Program-made: the position numbers and the translations under genes | The notes under the pieces: generated by a model | What the model was told of the DNA's origin: nothing | Databases searched by the model: none | Seen by the model: only the letters and a program-made list of their open reading frames with translations | Source: Daphnia pulex | Taxonomy: Eukaryota; Arthropoda; Branchiopoda; Diplostraca; Daphniidae | Direction of reading: 5' to 3' | Length of the DNA stretch: 64,000 nucleotides | Assembly (NCBI RefSeq): GCF_021134715.1 | Contig: NC_060024.1 | Coordinates: 11,284,001-11,348,000 of the forward strand | Shown here: positions 22,815-35,165 of the stretch, piece by piece | Layout: every line of letters starts with the position of its first letter | Numbering within the stretch: the stretch's first letter is position 1

Positions 22815-24017
22815 ACCTTTCAATATGTCTTTACAAATATACTGTTTAAGTGTAAGTAGCTTGAATGATTTATTTTTTTCATTTCCTTCCAAGTAATTGG
22901 GTAAGAATGAATACGTTCTTCGAGGTAACAAACGGTTGAAATTTTCTAACATTTCATTTTCCATTTCAGTTGCCCTTGCGCAGTTTTTTTTTATCAAGTT
23001 GTCTGATAGTAATCTTTCGGTAGTAGTAATCTTTCATATGAATGTTAACACTTTGCTGTTTACATTTTGCTTATGACAAATCTTTTAAACCTGATAGGCT
23101 GATATCTTAAAAACCTCGTTTTTTTTTATAAATTAGTCAGCAATGAATGCTTTTATCTGAATCATAAAAGCAGCAAAATGTTTATCATTCTTGTCACATT
23201 TTAAATGTGAAATAAAGGCAGACATTTTCTGACTATATTCCTCTGCTATTTAGAATTTCTCAGGAATAACTAAACAAACTAAAAACGAAGGTGTTGTTCC
23301 ACGAAGTCATAATTTAGCTCCGCAAGATATCAAAAGTAAAAATGAATGTAATAAACGATCGACTTTAGGTTAGTAGGTAAACAAACACATGTTAAGGTTT
23401 CAGTTAGGGGAATTCAGGGCTTCATGTTCGGGGTAACAAACTGACTTAATTGTCCGATGGATTGAAAATATGTTTATACGCTACGCTTGTCATGTTAATC
23501 ACCGTTTAAACCGGAAGCCCGTCAGGATGTGCGGTTACTTGCGCTGCATCTCTTAAATTTCGATTTAAAAAAAATTGCTGAATCCTATGAATATAGTTGG
23601 AGACTACGGCAAGTGGTTTAAATTTATCAATGAGAACCAGCATAACAGCAAATTTGTTTGTTTATTCCAGAAAGTAACGCGGGCAATGTCCTTGCAAGTT
23701 GCAACTGGTTGCAACTTGCCCAATTCATTGACAAAAAAGGTTTCGAATGCATGACGTCATTCAATAACTCAACTAACACGAAGAGGGGGGAAAATAAAAG
23801 GGATGTTAAGAATGTCTTTGTTTTCTCAAGGATTTCCGCTAGGGATTGGGAAACAGTTTTTTTATTTTTTAAGAAAAGGAGTAAGGGTTCGACCAAAACT
23901 ACGGGTTCTGGCAAGAACATACTTCAGTCGGATGACACATACTGTGAAGAAACAACTGAATTCGGGACTGGGTCCGTCCAACGTTCATTAATCTATCTGT
24001 ATTCAAAAGACTAAGAA
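22815..24017. other. Intergenic region between UTP3 and ALIX
   Basis: Contains the UTP3 3' region and the ALIX upstream region. A perfect inverted repeat with 12-bp arms and a 2-bp loop lies at 23694-23719 (GCAAGTTGCAAC / GTTGCAACTTGC). The open stretch at 23658-24014 has no ATG start and no domain, and is not called. Confidence 0.5.
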
Positions 24018-27000
24018 ATGGCGGATATATTGTCCGTACCACTGAAGAAGACGTCAGAGATCGACTTAGTAAAGCCATTGAAAAATCTGATTGCTTTACG
24101 ATTTTCAACAGCTGATAATCCAGAGAATTTCAACGATGCCATATCCGAGCTCAACAAACTGAGGAGCCTCGCCTGTCTTCGTGCATTGGACAAGAATGAG
24201 TCGTCGATTGAAATCAATGCAAGGTAAGAATTTTATGGAATCTTTTGTTGTGTTATACTTATTCTGAAATAGATTAGTATGCTATTATTGTTAATGTATT
24301 TTGTATGGGTTGTCAACTAAATGCTAGAATTTCTTAAGTACTCGTAGAACACCTAACCTTCAATTCAAAACACAACTTTTCAAGGTTATGAATGCTTTGT
24401 ACTTTCAAGATATCATATAGATACCATTAATTATTTAGGTACTGTGACCAACTTGCAGCTCTGGAAGGAAAAATTCCACCCCAAGATGTGCAGATACCTT
24501 TCAAATGGAAAGATGCATTCGATAAAGGTTCATTGTTCAGTGGGAAGATGAGTCTGAGTAAGTTTTACATTGGGATAACAATCATTGTTTACTGTTAACT
24601 ATCAATAAACTTTTTTTTTTACAGCTATCACTTCATTTTCATATGAACGGATGTGTTGCCTATTCAATCTTGCTGCCTTCCAGTCTCAAGTTGCAACTGT
24701 TCAGAGTCAAGAAAGTGACGAGGGACTCAAGCTGGCTGCAAAGTTGCTGCAATCGGCTAGTGGGATTTTTTCTTATCTTAAAGCAAATGTTATGGGAGCA
24801 CTTCAACAAGAGCCAACACCAGATTTGAATCCAGAGGTACTCGGTACCCTTTCCTCCCTGATGTTGGCAGAAGCACAAGAGATATTTGTCATCAAGGTTA
24901 GAAATTTTTAAAACTTTGTGTTCGCTGTTTGCTAATATTTATCTTTTCATAGGCAATTAATGATAAGATGAAAGAGGCCATTATTGCTAAGTTAGCTTCG
25001 CAGTGCGAAGAGTTCTATGCCGAAACGCTGAAAATGATGAAACAACCGGCAACCACTTCAGTCTGGGAAAGAGATTGGAACTCTAAAGTAACAGGAAAAC
25101 AATTGGCTTACCATGCTATTGCCCAATATTATCAGAGCCGTGTTTGCAATTCGAGAAAAGCTGTAGGAGAGGAAATAGCTCGTCTGCAGGTTGTTAAAGT
25201 AATTGTGCAAACAAATTATTTAAAATAATTTTCATTTCATTTTTTTAGGACGCTATTGAAAATTTCAAATCAGCTCAACAGCGTTTCAGTGATGTAACTA
25301 CGTATCAAGACTATTTTAATAAAGCTCAGAAAGCACTGGCCGAAGCGCAGAAAGACAACGATTTTATATATCACGAACGAGTTCCTGATGTGAAAAATCT
25401 TGATCCGGTCGGAAAAGCCCCTCTGGCTAAAACCCCTGTTATGCCGGAACGTCTTGGTGCCAGTTTTAAAGGTTACTCATTAATTCTGAAAAAGAGTTGC
25501 ATGTTTTAAAAACTTTTTCTCCTTTTAGATTTGTTCGAAGGTTTGACCCCAGTTGTGGTCCACCAAGCTATGGCCGCATGGGATGTCCGGAAAATGGAAA
25601 TTGTCAACGTTGAAGTAGGACGCATGCGAGAAGCGAATCAGATGCTCAATGGGTAACACCTTTAATATTCCACATTCGTTTTATAAATTGATACTGACAT
25701 TTTGTTTGTTTTACTGTAAATTTTACTGACGGGTTTGTTAGAGTGTTGGCCTCTCTCAACTTGCCGGCTGCTTTGGAAGAGTCTGCTGGTGAATCGCTTC
25801 CCCAGTCTCTCAAGGACAAAGCCCGAGCTGTTCGACAGTCTGGCGGAATCGATATTCTTAAAGAGTTGATTGGCAACCTTCCTTCGTTATTGGAGCGTAA
25901 CAAGGAGATACTTGACGAAGCTGAACGGCTATTAACGGAAGAAAGGCAGTCAGATGATCAACTCAAATCCCAATTCAAGGAACGCTGGAGCAGGACTCCA
26001 TCCGTCAAGTTAACCGAGGCGTTTACGTCTAATATCGCCAAATACAGGCAAATCTTGGCAAACGCTTCCAATGCCGATAATGTCGTCAAGGGCAAGTTCG
26101 AAAGCCATAGACGAGGCATCGAATTATTGAGTCGACCAGAGGGTGAACTTGAGACAGCTGTTCCATCTGCTTCTCAATCTGCCGCAGACAATAGCCGCTC
26201 ACCGGCTGCTGCTCAACTTAGGCTTTTGATGAGTCAAGTGAACGATTTAAAAAGTGAACGAGAAGTATTGGAGCACGAGTTAAAAAGCGCCATGGTCGAC
26301 ATGAAGCAAGTTTTCCTCGGTGCTCTTACTCAGGATGGGGCTGTAAACGAACCAGCTATGTCAGTGGAGAAGCTTGGTCAGGTCTACGGTCCGTTGCAAA
26401 AACGTATCCGCGAGAGCATTGATTTTCAAGCCAATCTTATTCAGCAAATACAGGTACATCCAATCAATAAGTTAAAGCAGTATTATTTAAAAATTTGTTC
26501 ACGGTGTTGTCATTATTTCAAAGACGCTGAATGAGGACTTCGTGAAGGACAAGTTAGGAGGAAAAGGTCCATCTGCTCGCGAAGAGCTTCTTAAAGAACT
26601 AGCTACAGCACATGATATTCACATGGAAGTACAGAACAACCTGCAGGAAGGCGCGAAGTTTTACAACGACTTGACTCAGTTACTACTTAGCTTCCAGTGT
26701 AAAATTTCGGACTTCTGTTTTGCACGCAAAGCAGAAAAGGAAGAATTGCTTAAGGATCTTACATCGTCTTATGCCAACAACAGCAGTTCTAGCGCCCCTC
26801 CAACGGAAGTTCCTGGTTATCACACAACTCAAGGTACATGCATTTTAGACAGAAATGATTAAATGAGGCAATCTATAATCTTTAATTTTAGCAGCACGTG
26901 AAGTTCCAGCTCGGCCTCCACCACCTAACTTCAGTAGCGCCAACGCTTCTGCTTCTGCACCACCAACCAGTAGCGCCCCGGGTGCTCCTCCGGCCACATC

Positions 27001-27289
27001 CGCTTCTCCAGTCAACCCAAATATGGCACCAGGGCAAAGTGGAGCTAATCCTTATCTTCCCTACCCAATGCAACCTTATGGTGGAATGCCAATGCCCATG
27101 CACATGCCCATGCAGTATGGGTACCCTACTGGCGCCCCTCCAACCTACGACTACGCTAATCAGGCACAATATCCACCGCAGCAACAACCGCAGCAACAAG
27201 GAGCACCTGGCTATCCTGGATATAACAATGCTTACCAATATCCATACCATAACCCTGCCTACCCGTATGCTCCACCTAGACCCTATTGA
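24018..27289 (+). CDS. PDCD6IP: ALIX / PDCD6IP, ESCRT-associated BRO1 protein
   Basis: Nine exons: 24018-24223, 24439-24557, 24625-24896, 24953-25189, 25249-25471, 25529-25652, 25742-26453, 26524-26833 and 26892-27289 (866 aa, against 868 in human). It has a BRO1 domain (about 1-360, with the conserved [13 protein letters not shown] segment), a coiled V domain (about 370-700) and a Pro-rich tail. The tail keeps an ARPPPP motif and ends in Tyr/Pro-rich repeats like the ALG-2-binding and self-assembly region. I see no P[ST]AP motif for TSG101. Family knowledge: it bridges ESCRT-I and ESCRT-III in endosomal sorting, cytokinetic abscission and membrane repair. The start ATG is in good context and matches the family N terminus. 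Confidence 0.96.
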
Positions 27290-27792
27290 TGGTATGAAAT
27301 ATTCAGTCGACATTTTTCTCCTACCTAATCTGATTCAACCCGTAGATTTTCAACTTTACTGTAGTGCCTTTTTTCGGTCTTGAAAACGCGCTGTCTTACT
27401 TCTTTCGTTTTAAATTCGTTTTTCTTTTCCCTGTTCGTCTACGATAACCGATGATCAAATGGTTGTGTCCATTGGCTCTAAAGAAAATTAAAACATACGA
27501 TTTAATCAAGTTCATATCGCTTGTATCATTTTTCGGTTAAATACTGTACAATTCTGATTAAGAAAAAAAACAACAATAAAGAGCGATGTGATTTACGCCA
27601 ACGAAGGGGGAAATAGAATACGACAGAACGCTATGTATAAAGGAGGTATAAATTGAATGATTTTCGCTCTTTCGTCCGTTGACGGCGTCTCAAAGCAGCT
27701 AGACAACTAAAAGCCAAAAATCTGCATATAAAGATTTAAGACATATGTCAAGCCACTGATGATTGGAATTGTATAGAAATGACGATGTGATC
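27290..27792 (+). terminator. ALIX 3' untranslated region with polyadenylation signal
   Basis: An AT-rich trailer after the ALIX stop carries AATAAA at 27575-27580. The converging FBXL20-like gene ends at 27793 on the other strand, so the two 3' ends face each other across roughly 200 bp. Confidence 0.6.
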
Positions 27793-29696
27793 TTAGAGGA
27801 TGATACAACAGCGACAATAGCGCTGACGGGAGCCGCCCACCGACGGAGGCGGAGTGACTGGAGCGAAATAGGCGTGAACGCGGACGTTTGGTAAATAACT
27901 CTGCCGAATGTAATTTTTTTATATTAAATATACTCGTAGCACTTTTAATGTAGAATGCTGTCAGACCCTCAATCGACGAATTCCAGCCCGAGTTATTAGC
28001 TGGCAGTCGTAGAGTTCAATACGTTGCAAACTGTGACATGAAATGAGGTTATCTAATGCCGCATCTGTAATGAGAGGACAGTTGTCCAGCTCCAAGACGG
28101 CCAAATGTTCCGCTGCGCAAGGCGATGTCCCGACGCTTCGAATACCATCGTCTGTTATCAATTCACAGTGTGACAAACTCTGTAACAGTAAATGATAACA
28201 CCGGTGCATTAATTCAACAGGGTCGTTCCATAGTTCTAGGTTTGCAATATGTCTGAGTGCCGTACATACCAGTTTCTCTAGACGTGGACACCCAGCAGCC
28301 AAGTAACTAAGTGCCGCATCCGTGATAAGTACACATTCTTCTAAATCCATTCGTTTCAACAAGTGACAATTCTGCAAGGTTTAAAAAGATTTGCATGCCA
28401 TAAAATAAAAATGAATCTTCTGATAACTTAGCTATATCTTGTTTTACTCTGGCTAATGCTTGAAATCCTATGTCAGTGAACAAAGAGCAGCGAGCCACTT
28501 CGAGGGTAGCCAATTGGGGACAATGTTGTGACAATGATGACAGAGTAGCATCTGTCAAATGTCCACAACCGGACAGGCATAGATAGCGCATTTCTGGACA
28601 ACTACGAGCAAGTCGAGCAACGCCAACATCCGTCACCTCCTAAAAAATTGATTGACGTACACAATGGAAACCAGGATCAAATAAGTAAGAAGCTATTTAC
28701 CAAACAACCCTGAATGTTGACTGTGTGCAATCGAGAGCAAAATCTAGCTAGGTGCGTCAAGGCATCGTCGCCAATCAGGATACATCCTCGGCTGTGAAAA
28801 GTCATCAAACCGGGACATCCTTTGGCAAGCACCTCAACACCTGCATCAGGAACACAATGAAACTATTTATATATGATGACATAGTATTTGTACTTTTATA
28901 TACCAACCATTTTGAGAAACTAAATCACACCAAGACAAGTCAATGTAAACTAACTGTGGGCAACCATCTGCCAGTGCTTTCAATGCTTGATCTGTTATTG
29001 CAGGGCATGAGGAAAGGTTAAGTCTTTGAAGCTTGACACAGTGGCGGCTCAAAGCCAAGCAAGTGCTGTGTTAAAGAATAAATTGAGCAAATTTCAATAT
29101 GTAATATGTGTTTCTCATTAATTTACCTATCTGTGATTCGTTTGCATTGGTTGAGATTTAGGTCCTCTATGTTGTTGCAGTGCTGAGAGAAGGTTCTCAT
29201 AGCAGAATCTCCTACTGACTGACATCCTTTAAGGCTGAGTTGCTTAAGAAAGCCTCCACAACGTTTAGCAATATTTTCAACTACAACTCCCTAAAAAAAT
29301 TACACTATTGAAGATTTTTGACATTTGCAATGTGTTTATAAAAACACCTACCTCTACATCACGCTGAAAGCTAAAAAGATCTATATACTGCCAATTGCTC
29401 CCATCTAGAGCTAAAATATTCCAGTATTTAGCTACCTGAGCACAACGACACAATGACACAATATCCAAAAAGGAAAAAACTCTGAAAAATAAAAAAAAAT
29501 ATATTACAGGATTTAGTTAACTTGTCAGGAAAATATGATAAAAACCTCAATAAAAGTTCTTTGGGGAGTTTTCTGATGATAAGGGCTTCTTCCTCAGTCC
29601 AGTGTTTGGACAACTAGAAGACAAAATAAAACATGAGCATAGTACTGTCACTACATGTAAATAATATGTCAATACCTTAAATGAGCTGGACTTCAT
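27793..29696 (-). CDS. FBXL20: F-box/LRR protein of the FBXL2/FBXL20 type
   Basis: Ten exons: 29676-29696, 29546-29613, 29352-29481, 29127-29290, 28908-29065, 28701-28840, 28448-28639, 28270-28371, 27967-28179 and 27793-27900 (431 aa, against 436 in human). The F-box lies near residues 18-60 (KLPKELLLR, then LCRCAQV). About eleven leucine-rich repeats of the Cys-containing type follow (LNLSSC, LEEC, LDNCPLITDAAL). The C terminus is CCIIL, a CaaL prenylation signal as in FBXL2/20. Family knowledge: the substrate adaptor of an SCF ubiquitin ligase, held at membranes by a lipid anchor. In neurons FBXL20 (Scrapper) acts at synapses. The first exon codes for only seven residues (MKSSSFK) and is the least secure. 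Confidence 0.95.
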
Positions 29697-30264
29697 TTAT
29701 AAACATAAAAGTATAGAATGGAAAGAAATCACAATTGATGATAGCATTTATTTGAAAAAAAAATCAGGATCACGGGGGGTTGCTAAGCGTAAAAACTGCG
29801 ACGCATTGCGTGACACGGGTGGCGCACTGAACTAAACCCCACGTAGCGATTGATGATGGATTTTAGTTTAGAAGAAAGAAAAACAACACTTGTAAAGCAA
29901 ATGAGAACGACTAGATTTTACCAAGCACTTGTCAACAGTCAATAAACTTTAATAAATTCAGTTTCTCCACGGATAAATATCAATGACACAAAATAATACT
30001 TGCTTTGAACTATTTACACCAAAGCACAATCTTTTGTTGTTCTCCTTTATTCGAATCAGCTGTTCTCCTGTGGGGCCCCATCGTGTCGATTTTCATAAAC
30101 ATAACCAAGTGTGGAAACTTGTTTGAAGTTTCAAGTTCTTACAAAAAAATAATATTTAAATTCATATCAGTTTAAATAGAAAATTTTTTAACTAGCAATG
30201 TTATTTTATTTCAAAATTATTTTAATTATATGAATTATATTAGGATAATAGGATTATTACTTTA

Positions 30265-30508
30265 TTAGCTCATCATATCCATCGGCAGAGGGCCAATAAC
30301 AACGTGAATTTGAATTTTTTCTTCTAATACTATTTGGAAGGCAGATGGAACGAAATTATAAAACTCAGTCGCGTCAAATTCATTTTCATTTTCAAAGGGA
30401 AAGAAAACATAATATATTCAATCCTATATGAATCACCTACCAGAGCAGTTATCACACATTTATTTATTCTGGCGGTTCCAGAGCACGGCGGATGATCGTG
30501 AACTACAC
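30265..30508 (-). CDS. 3' part of an unrecognised small gene
   Basis: Two exons fit together in phase: 30441-30508 and 30265-30363, ending with stop TAA. The donor is gtaggt and the acceptor ctgag. The encoded tail contains FYNFVPSAFQIVLEEKIQ and ends GPLPMDMMS. The acceptor of the first exon (gatacag) is good. I could not find an upstream exon in the right phase, because the tempting ATG exon at 30541-30639 ends in the wrong phase. It may be a real short gene between FBXL20 and dymeclin, or a decaying one. No family is recognised. Confidence 0.35.
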
Positions 30509-30900
30509 CTGTATCTTTTTATTTAGTTTTTTTGACTCACATGTGATAAAGTTTGCTGTGTTTTGTCAATATCTTTAATGCACTTCCCCAGCGTCCAGAG
30601 AATCCAGATAGGTGGGATAACGAATTCTTTAGGATCCATGTTATTGTGAGTTATAAAAACACAGAAACATTAGGATTCCTGTCTAGTTTATTGCATCTTC
30701 AAGCCAAAAGTCATTTAAAAATTTTGGACGTACGCCGTAATTTTTAAAGAAATATTTATAAGTACCGTACGTAGGCATTTTAATCGAGCACTGCATATTC
30801 AAAGAAAGATAATTGTAATTTTTCATGCACACGACACTTTCAAAACAAAAGGCATTAGCAAATGATAGGTCTAGAACCAATCTTCAGAATTTTTAAACAT

Positions 30901-33507
30901 CTATTTTGTTTCGTTGTTCATCCCCATGGTAATTTCATCATTGCTCCAGCAGAGAGCCGAAGTTGATTGGACCATGGACCACACGTATGGAATAAAAAAC
31001 TCTTCGGGTTGATCCTCTTCAACGTAACGAAATTTAAGTTCTGGAAATTTCTTTAAAAATAATTTAAACGTGGGCGTTAATAATTCATGAGCGCAAACCA
31101 ACATTAAAAATGTATTTGCTAACCTTAAGTTGATCTTTAGGAAAATCAACACAACCTAATTGTATGGATTGAAGGATTTCATTCACTCCCGGCTCGTTTA
31201 ACTGGCTGATTCTGTTATTAAAATAGTTGGACACCTAAACAACAATTTTAATATATTAGTCAGTTGGTTAAAAAAAAAAGATGAGCAAACGCAAATTTTA
31301 CCGTGTCTAGGTTGGCAACGATATCTTGGAATGCCGGCTGTCGTCTCAGAACGTCCAGCACTTCCCTCTTATGCAAAACACTGTAGATCAGATTTTGGTT
31401 ACATCCAAGTTGGTGGGTGAAGGCAGCATTTAGGATCTCCAACAGCATCCGCAATACTTCTTCAAGGATACTAAGGTCTTGTTCCAGCTCTTCTCTCGAT
31501 GCACCTGTTGCCGAATCACCTTTTACATCACTCTTGATCTGTTGGACAACTCGGATTCTTCGTTTGTTCAAGGTGCATAAAAGTGATACCAATCTTTGGC
31601 ATGTATAAGGATGTAGGCGGCGAAAATGTGCAGCCATATTAGCAAGTGTAGCCAGACAGTTGGTGTGCAAATATTTGTCCTATATTCGAAGAAAAAAAAA
31701 TCATAGTAAAAATATTTGGGGACGTCATTACTTTTTTACAAATGTTTACACTAGCTTTGACAATATTCCGTTGTATAGTCCTAGCGATGACAAGCACAGC
31801 CAATCCACCCAAACTTATTTCGTTCAACACTCGATCCGTGTACCACAAAGGATTGCGGACGACCTTGTGATTTGAATTTAAAATATTTAGTTTAATATTC
31901 CTATACTATAGCTAGCTAAACCAAGCTTAAATATTATTCTTACGACGTTATGGATGTTGGAATTGAATCCTTCATCTTCGCTAAGCAAAAGAAGAATAAT
32001 CAGAGACATGTAAAGATGATGTGATCCTTGATCATCGCCATTGAAGAGCTCTTGTAGTAAGGCAATAACCTGCAATATTAATGGGTACGTTAATCAATAG
32101 AAATAAAAGATAAGTTGTGTTCGGGTCCAACCATTCTCTGAATATCTGCATGTGTGTAGACGTAGTTACGGAATTGCTGGTGCTGATGAAGAAGCATGTA
32201 AAGCAGCAAAGTCGTTCTCTCGTCTCCTAAACGATCACATAGCGTCGAATATAATACTGAATAGTCCAACCGAAAACAAGCTGATGGATGCACTGGAGAA
32301 ACTTGTACAGGATCTACATTCAAACATGGTGAAAATGAGAAAAACGTTTATCAAATTATTAAGTCTAATACCTTGTGAATCGGTGAAAGACAGCAAAGCT
32401 TGTCTATACGGATTAGACCAGTTCTTTTCCGTACTACAGTGATTCGTCAAAACGAGCAACAAAAGTAAAGACTGGGAGGCAAAATCAGACACAGCGTCGA
32501 CTGATTCAGCTGTGGAACTATTCCGTGATATCAAACTCCATAGTCCGGCTAAATATACAAAAATCACCTAATCACAAAGGATCCTACCTAACTAATGCTT
32601 TACAAACTTACTTGCTAAGCCAAGGACGATGCTTCCACCTTGCTCGGGCTTTCTCAACCATCGAACGGGAACAGATTGCTGTTGGCAGTAATGCTGTAAC
32701 AAAGTGCGTGTGAGTAGTCCGGCATGTAAAGCTCCTGGGCCGTGCATTAAGCACTTGAATATAATAGACTTGTTGTTTATGAGGTATGATGAAGCAGCAA
32801 CAAAAAGCAACAACATTAGTGTTTGAACACTTTCTCGATGAAGAAGAGCTGTTTCCTCCCTTCAGAATAATATTCCATTAGAAAAGGAGACTTGTTATGT
32901 GATTATTTTTTACTGACTTTAGAGGGACATCGACTAATATTTCCACAAGCTGGACAGCTAGATTTTCCAACAAACTCTCACAACTGTTTTCTTCTTGAAA
33001 TGAAAACTTTTTAATCAGCACTGCTTCTTTCTCTAAGCGAATCCAATGGCTAAATATGACCCGCACAATGAAAAGAGCATTGCAAGTTTGCCATATAAAA
33101 ATTCTACTGTGGATAGAAATAGAATGTTATTAAATTGCAATTGAAATAAAAATATTTTCTACTTCACTTATCACACTGAGCAGAGGCCTTAAGCTCTGTA
33201 GCTCTAGATAGAAACACTCTTAAAAGAGCGCTTGTATTTCTCGTTGCTTGATTATTGCTTTCAAGAAGTTGAAAAAGCTGGGCTGTTCCTTCAATGACTT
33301 CATGATTCTCTAAACTAAAAAACAACTGTGTTAATGAAAAATTAAAACATCAATAGCAAGAAATTACCTGGAAAGGGGTATCTGTAAATTAAAAGAAAAT
33401 AATTGATTCCAAGTTGGATCGTTTGCCGTCATAGGTGTCGATCCACACAATTGAAACAAGTGTTCATTGCTGTTCAAGTTAGCTACCGAGCTGCACTGGG
33501 CCCCCAT
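30901..33507 (-). CDS. DYM: Dymeclin
   Basis: Eleven exons: 33368-33507, 33168-33314, 32918-33106, 32612-32859, 32372-32548, 32132-32301, 31944-32069, 31750-31863, 31302-31679, 31124-31234 and 30901-31050 (649 aa, against 669 in human). Conserved blocks include [61 protein letters not shown] and [19 protein letters not shown]. It starts MGAQCSS, which suits N-myristoylation as reported for the human protein. Family knowledge: a peripheral Golgi protein needed for Golgi organisation. Loss in humans causes Dyggve-Melchior-Clausen dysplasia. All phases close. The open stretches on the plus strand here are shadows. Confidence 0.96.
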
Positions 33508-34387
33508 TGTTCAATCTTTAGCACATTTTCTAAGAATCAAACAGTTTTCAAATAATGGTCTTGATCAGCAGAACTTTTTAAAAAATATCCTGTTTTACTT
33601 CAAAAACACTTGTATAAACTATAAAGTCCACGTCAGTCAGAATAGCAGACGACGCATTATTTTTCATCGAACCGGTTTATTGCATGGGTTTCAGCAACGT
33701 TTTTGATTATTTGGGTTGCTGCAACCTGCAATGGCACGGAGCACGGCAGTCAGCTGTTTTGCAACGAAGAAAGTCCAAACCCCAAACAAAAGTTGTCACT
33801 CTGAAAAACCACAGTCTCCTGACTAAAACGCGTTGATATTTGATTCTCTAAAAATATCAACATATCAATCAATCACTCGTGCGTTTGGAAAGCTTCATGT
33901 TCAAGTTGTAACGTGTATTTTTTCTTGTCAGTGTTTTCGTGGTTTGAATACAGCAGTTCATTTCACAGGTAGGTCACAAAACTCGCTCGATGCATGTTTC
34001 TTCCGAGTGACATTGGTATACATATTCTTTCACATAGTACATTAAGTTATTTTAAAAGTGTGGATTAGTTACATTCTCTACATTTAGATTTGATAATGAC
34101 TCAAATAGAGTTAAAATATCTTTTTGGATGCTTTAGTGAGTGCTCAACGATGAGTAGGCCTTGTTGAATCTGGTATATTATGGTCAAAGTATATGCTAAT
34201 AATTTAATATTTTATTATGAAGCTTGAAAACAGACATTAAGTTAACCAGCAAACAGGAATGTATATTGTGTGCAGAACATCTTTCTCTTTTGCATTTCGT
34301 AGATCCTCAGGCTCACTCGTATATTGGATCCTTTTCATTTAGGTCTAGATATTTTTTGTCCTTCTTCAAAATAATTGGAATTGCGTT
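33508..34387. other. Intergenic region between dymeclin and natalisin
   Basis: AT-rich sequence holding the dymeclin promoter side and the natalisin 3' region. I see no gene, repeat family or RNA in it. Confidence 0.5.
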
Positions 34388-35041
34388 TTACAGCAATGGG
34401 AACTTGGAGACGTTAGAGTTTTTCTTTCCGCGTGCCGCCCAAAAGGGTTCGGCTGCCTGGGAGGCCGGTCGAGCCGGTCGATTGCGAAACCGTTGACCCG
34501 AGTGAATAATGGAAGTGTCTCTCCCTGCTGAGCGCTTTTCCCTTCTGTTTCCTTCTTCCTCGGCTTCGTTCATTTCGGACTGGGGAATTCTTTTCCCCCT
34601 TGCGGCCCAGAAGGGGATCTCCAGATCGCCTATAAAATAACAGAATCTCTTATATGGTTACTTATAGATAAAGTGGTTTCAATTTAGTTTCTGTCGGTCA
34701 GTGAAGATCACCTTTCTTTCCTCTGGTCGCCCAGAAAGGAACACCGTCACCACCGTCCGCTGCATATTTTTTTCCTCTTGCAGCCCAGAAAGTGCCATCG
34801 CGTTTGTCGTACACGGCTGCTACGAAGGGCTCCATTACCACACTGTCTGGCCAATTGCCTTCAATTGAGGCTTTTTTACCTCGAGCAGCCCAAAACATAT
34901 CTTGATCAGTATTTCCAGCAATCTGTCAACATTTTTTAAAATTTAAATACCTCAATATTTAAATCAATTGAAACTGTAAACACTTACCGCCAATGTCGCC
35001 CAGCCAGAAGCTAGCACAAAAATAATTTTGATTAGTTCCAT
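34388..35041 (-). CDS. NTL: Natalisin neuropeptide precursor (five FWAxR-amide peptides)
   Basis: Three exons: 34988-35041, 34712-34922 and 34388-34629 (168 aa). Exon 1 encodes the signal peptide (MELIKIIFVLASGWATLA). Five copies of an FWA[AT]R-Gly core followed by a dibasic site lie downstream: DMFWAARGKK, DGTFWAARGKK, GVPFWATRGKK, LEIPFWAARGKR and AAEPFWAARGKK. After cleavage the Gly gives a C-terminal amide. A spacer peptide between copies 1 and 2 ends EPFVAAVYDKR. Family knowledge: FxxxR-amides of this type are natalisins, arthropod relatives of tachykinins linked to mating behaviour and fecundity. Tachykinins proper end FxGxR-amide, which is not seen here. Short introns fall in the normal phase. 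Confidence 0.9.
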
Positions 35042-35156
35042 TTGTATGAAAGGGAATTTTTGTTTTTTTAAACTATTGCGTGCGCGACTGCAGCGACAGC
35101 GTTGTTCCTTCTTCTTTTCAACTGTCTTTGCTGTTACGGCGTCTCAATCCCAGCCT

Positions 35157-35165
35157 TATTTATAC
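35157..35165 (-). promoter_or_regulatory. TATA box of the natalisin gene
   Basis: TATAAATAA on the minus strand in a GC-rich setting, about 115 bases upstream of the start codon. That leaves room for a leader of roughly 85 nt. No competing element is nearby. Confidence 0.5.

Noticed and set aside
23658-24014. 118-codon plus-strand frame upstream of ALIX
   Set aside because: No ATG at its start, and it overlaps the ALIX promoter region and carries the palindrome.
26888-27383. Long frames on both strands across the ALIX Pro-rich exon
   Set aside because: They are shadows of Pro-rich coding sequence in other frames.
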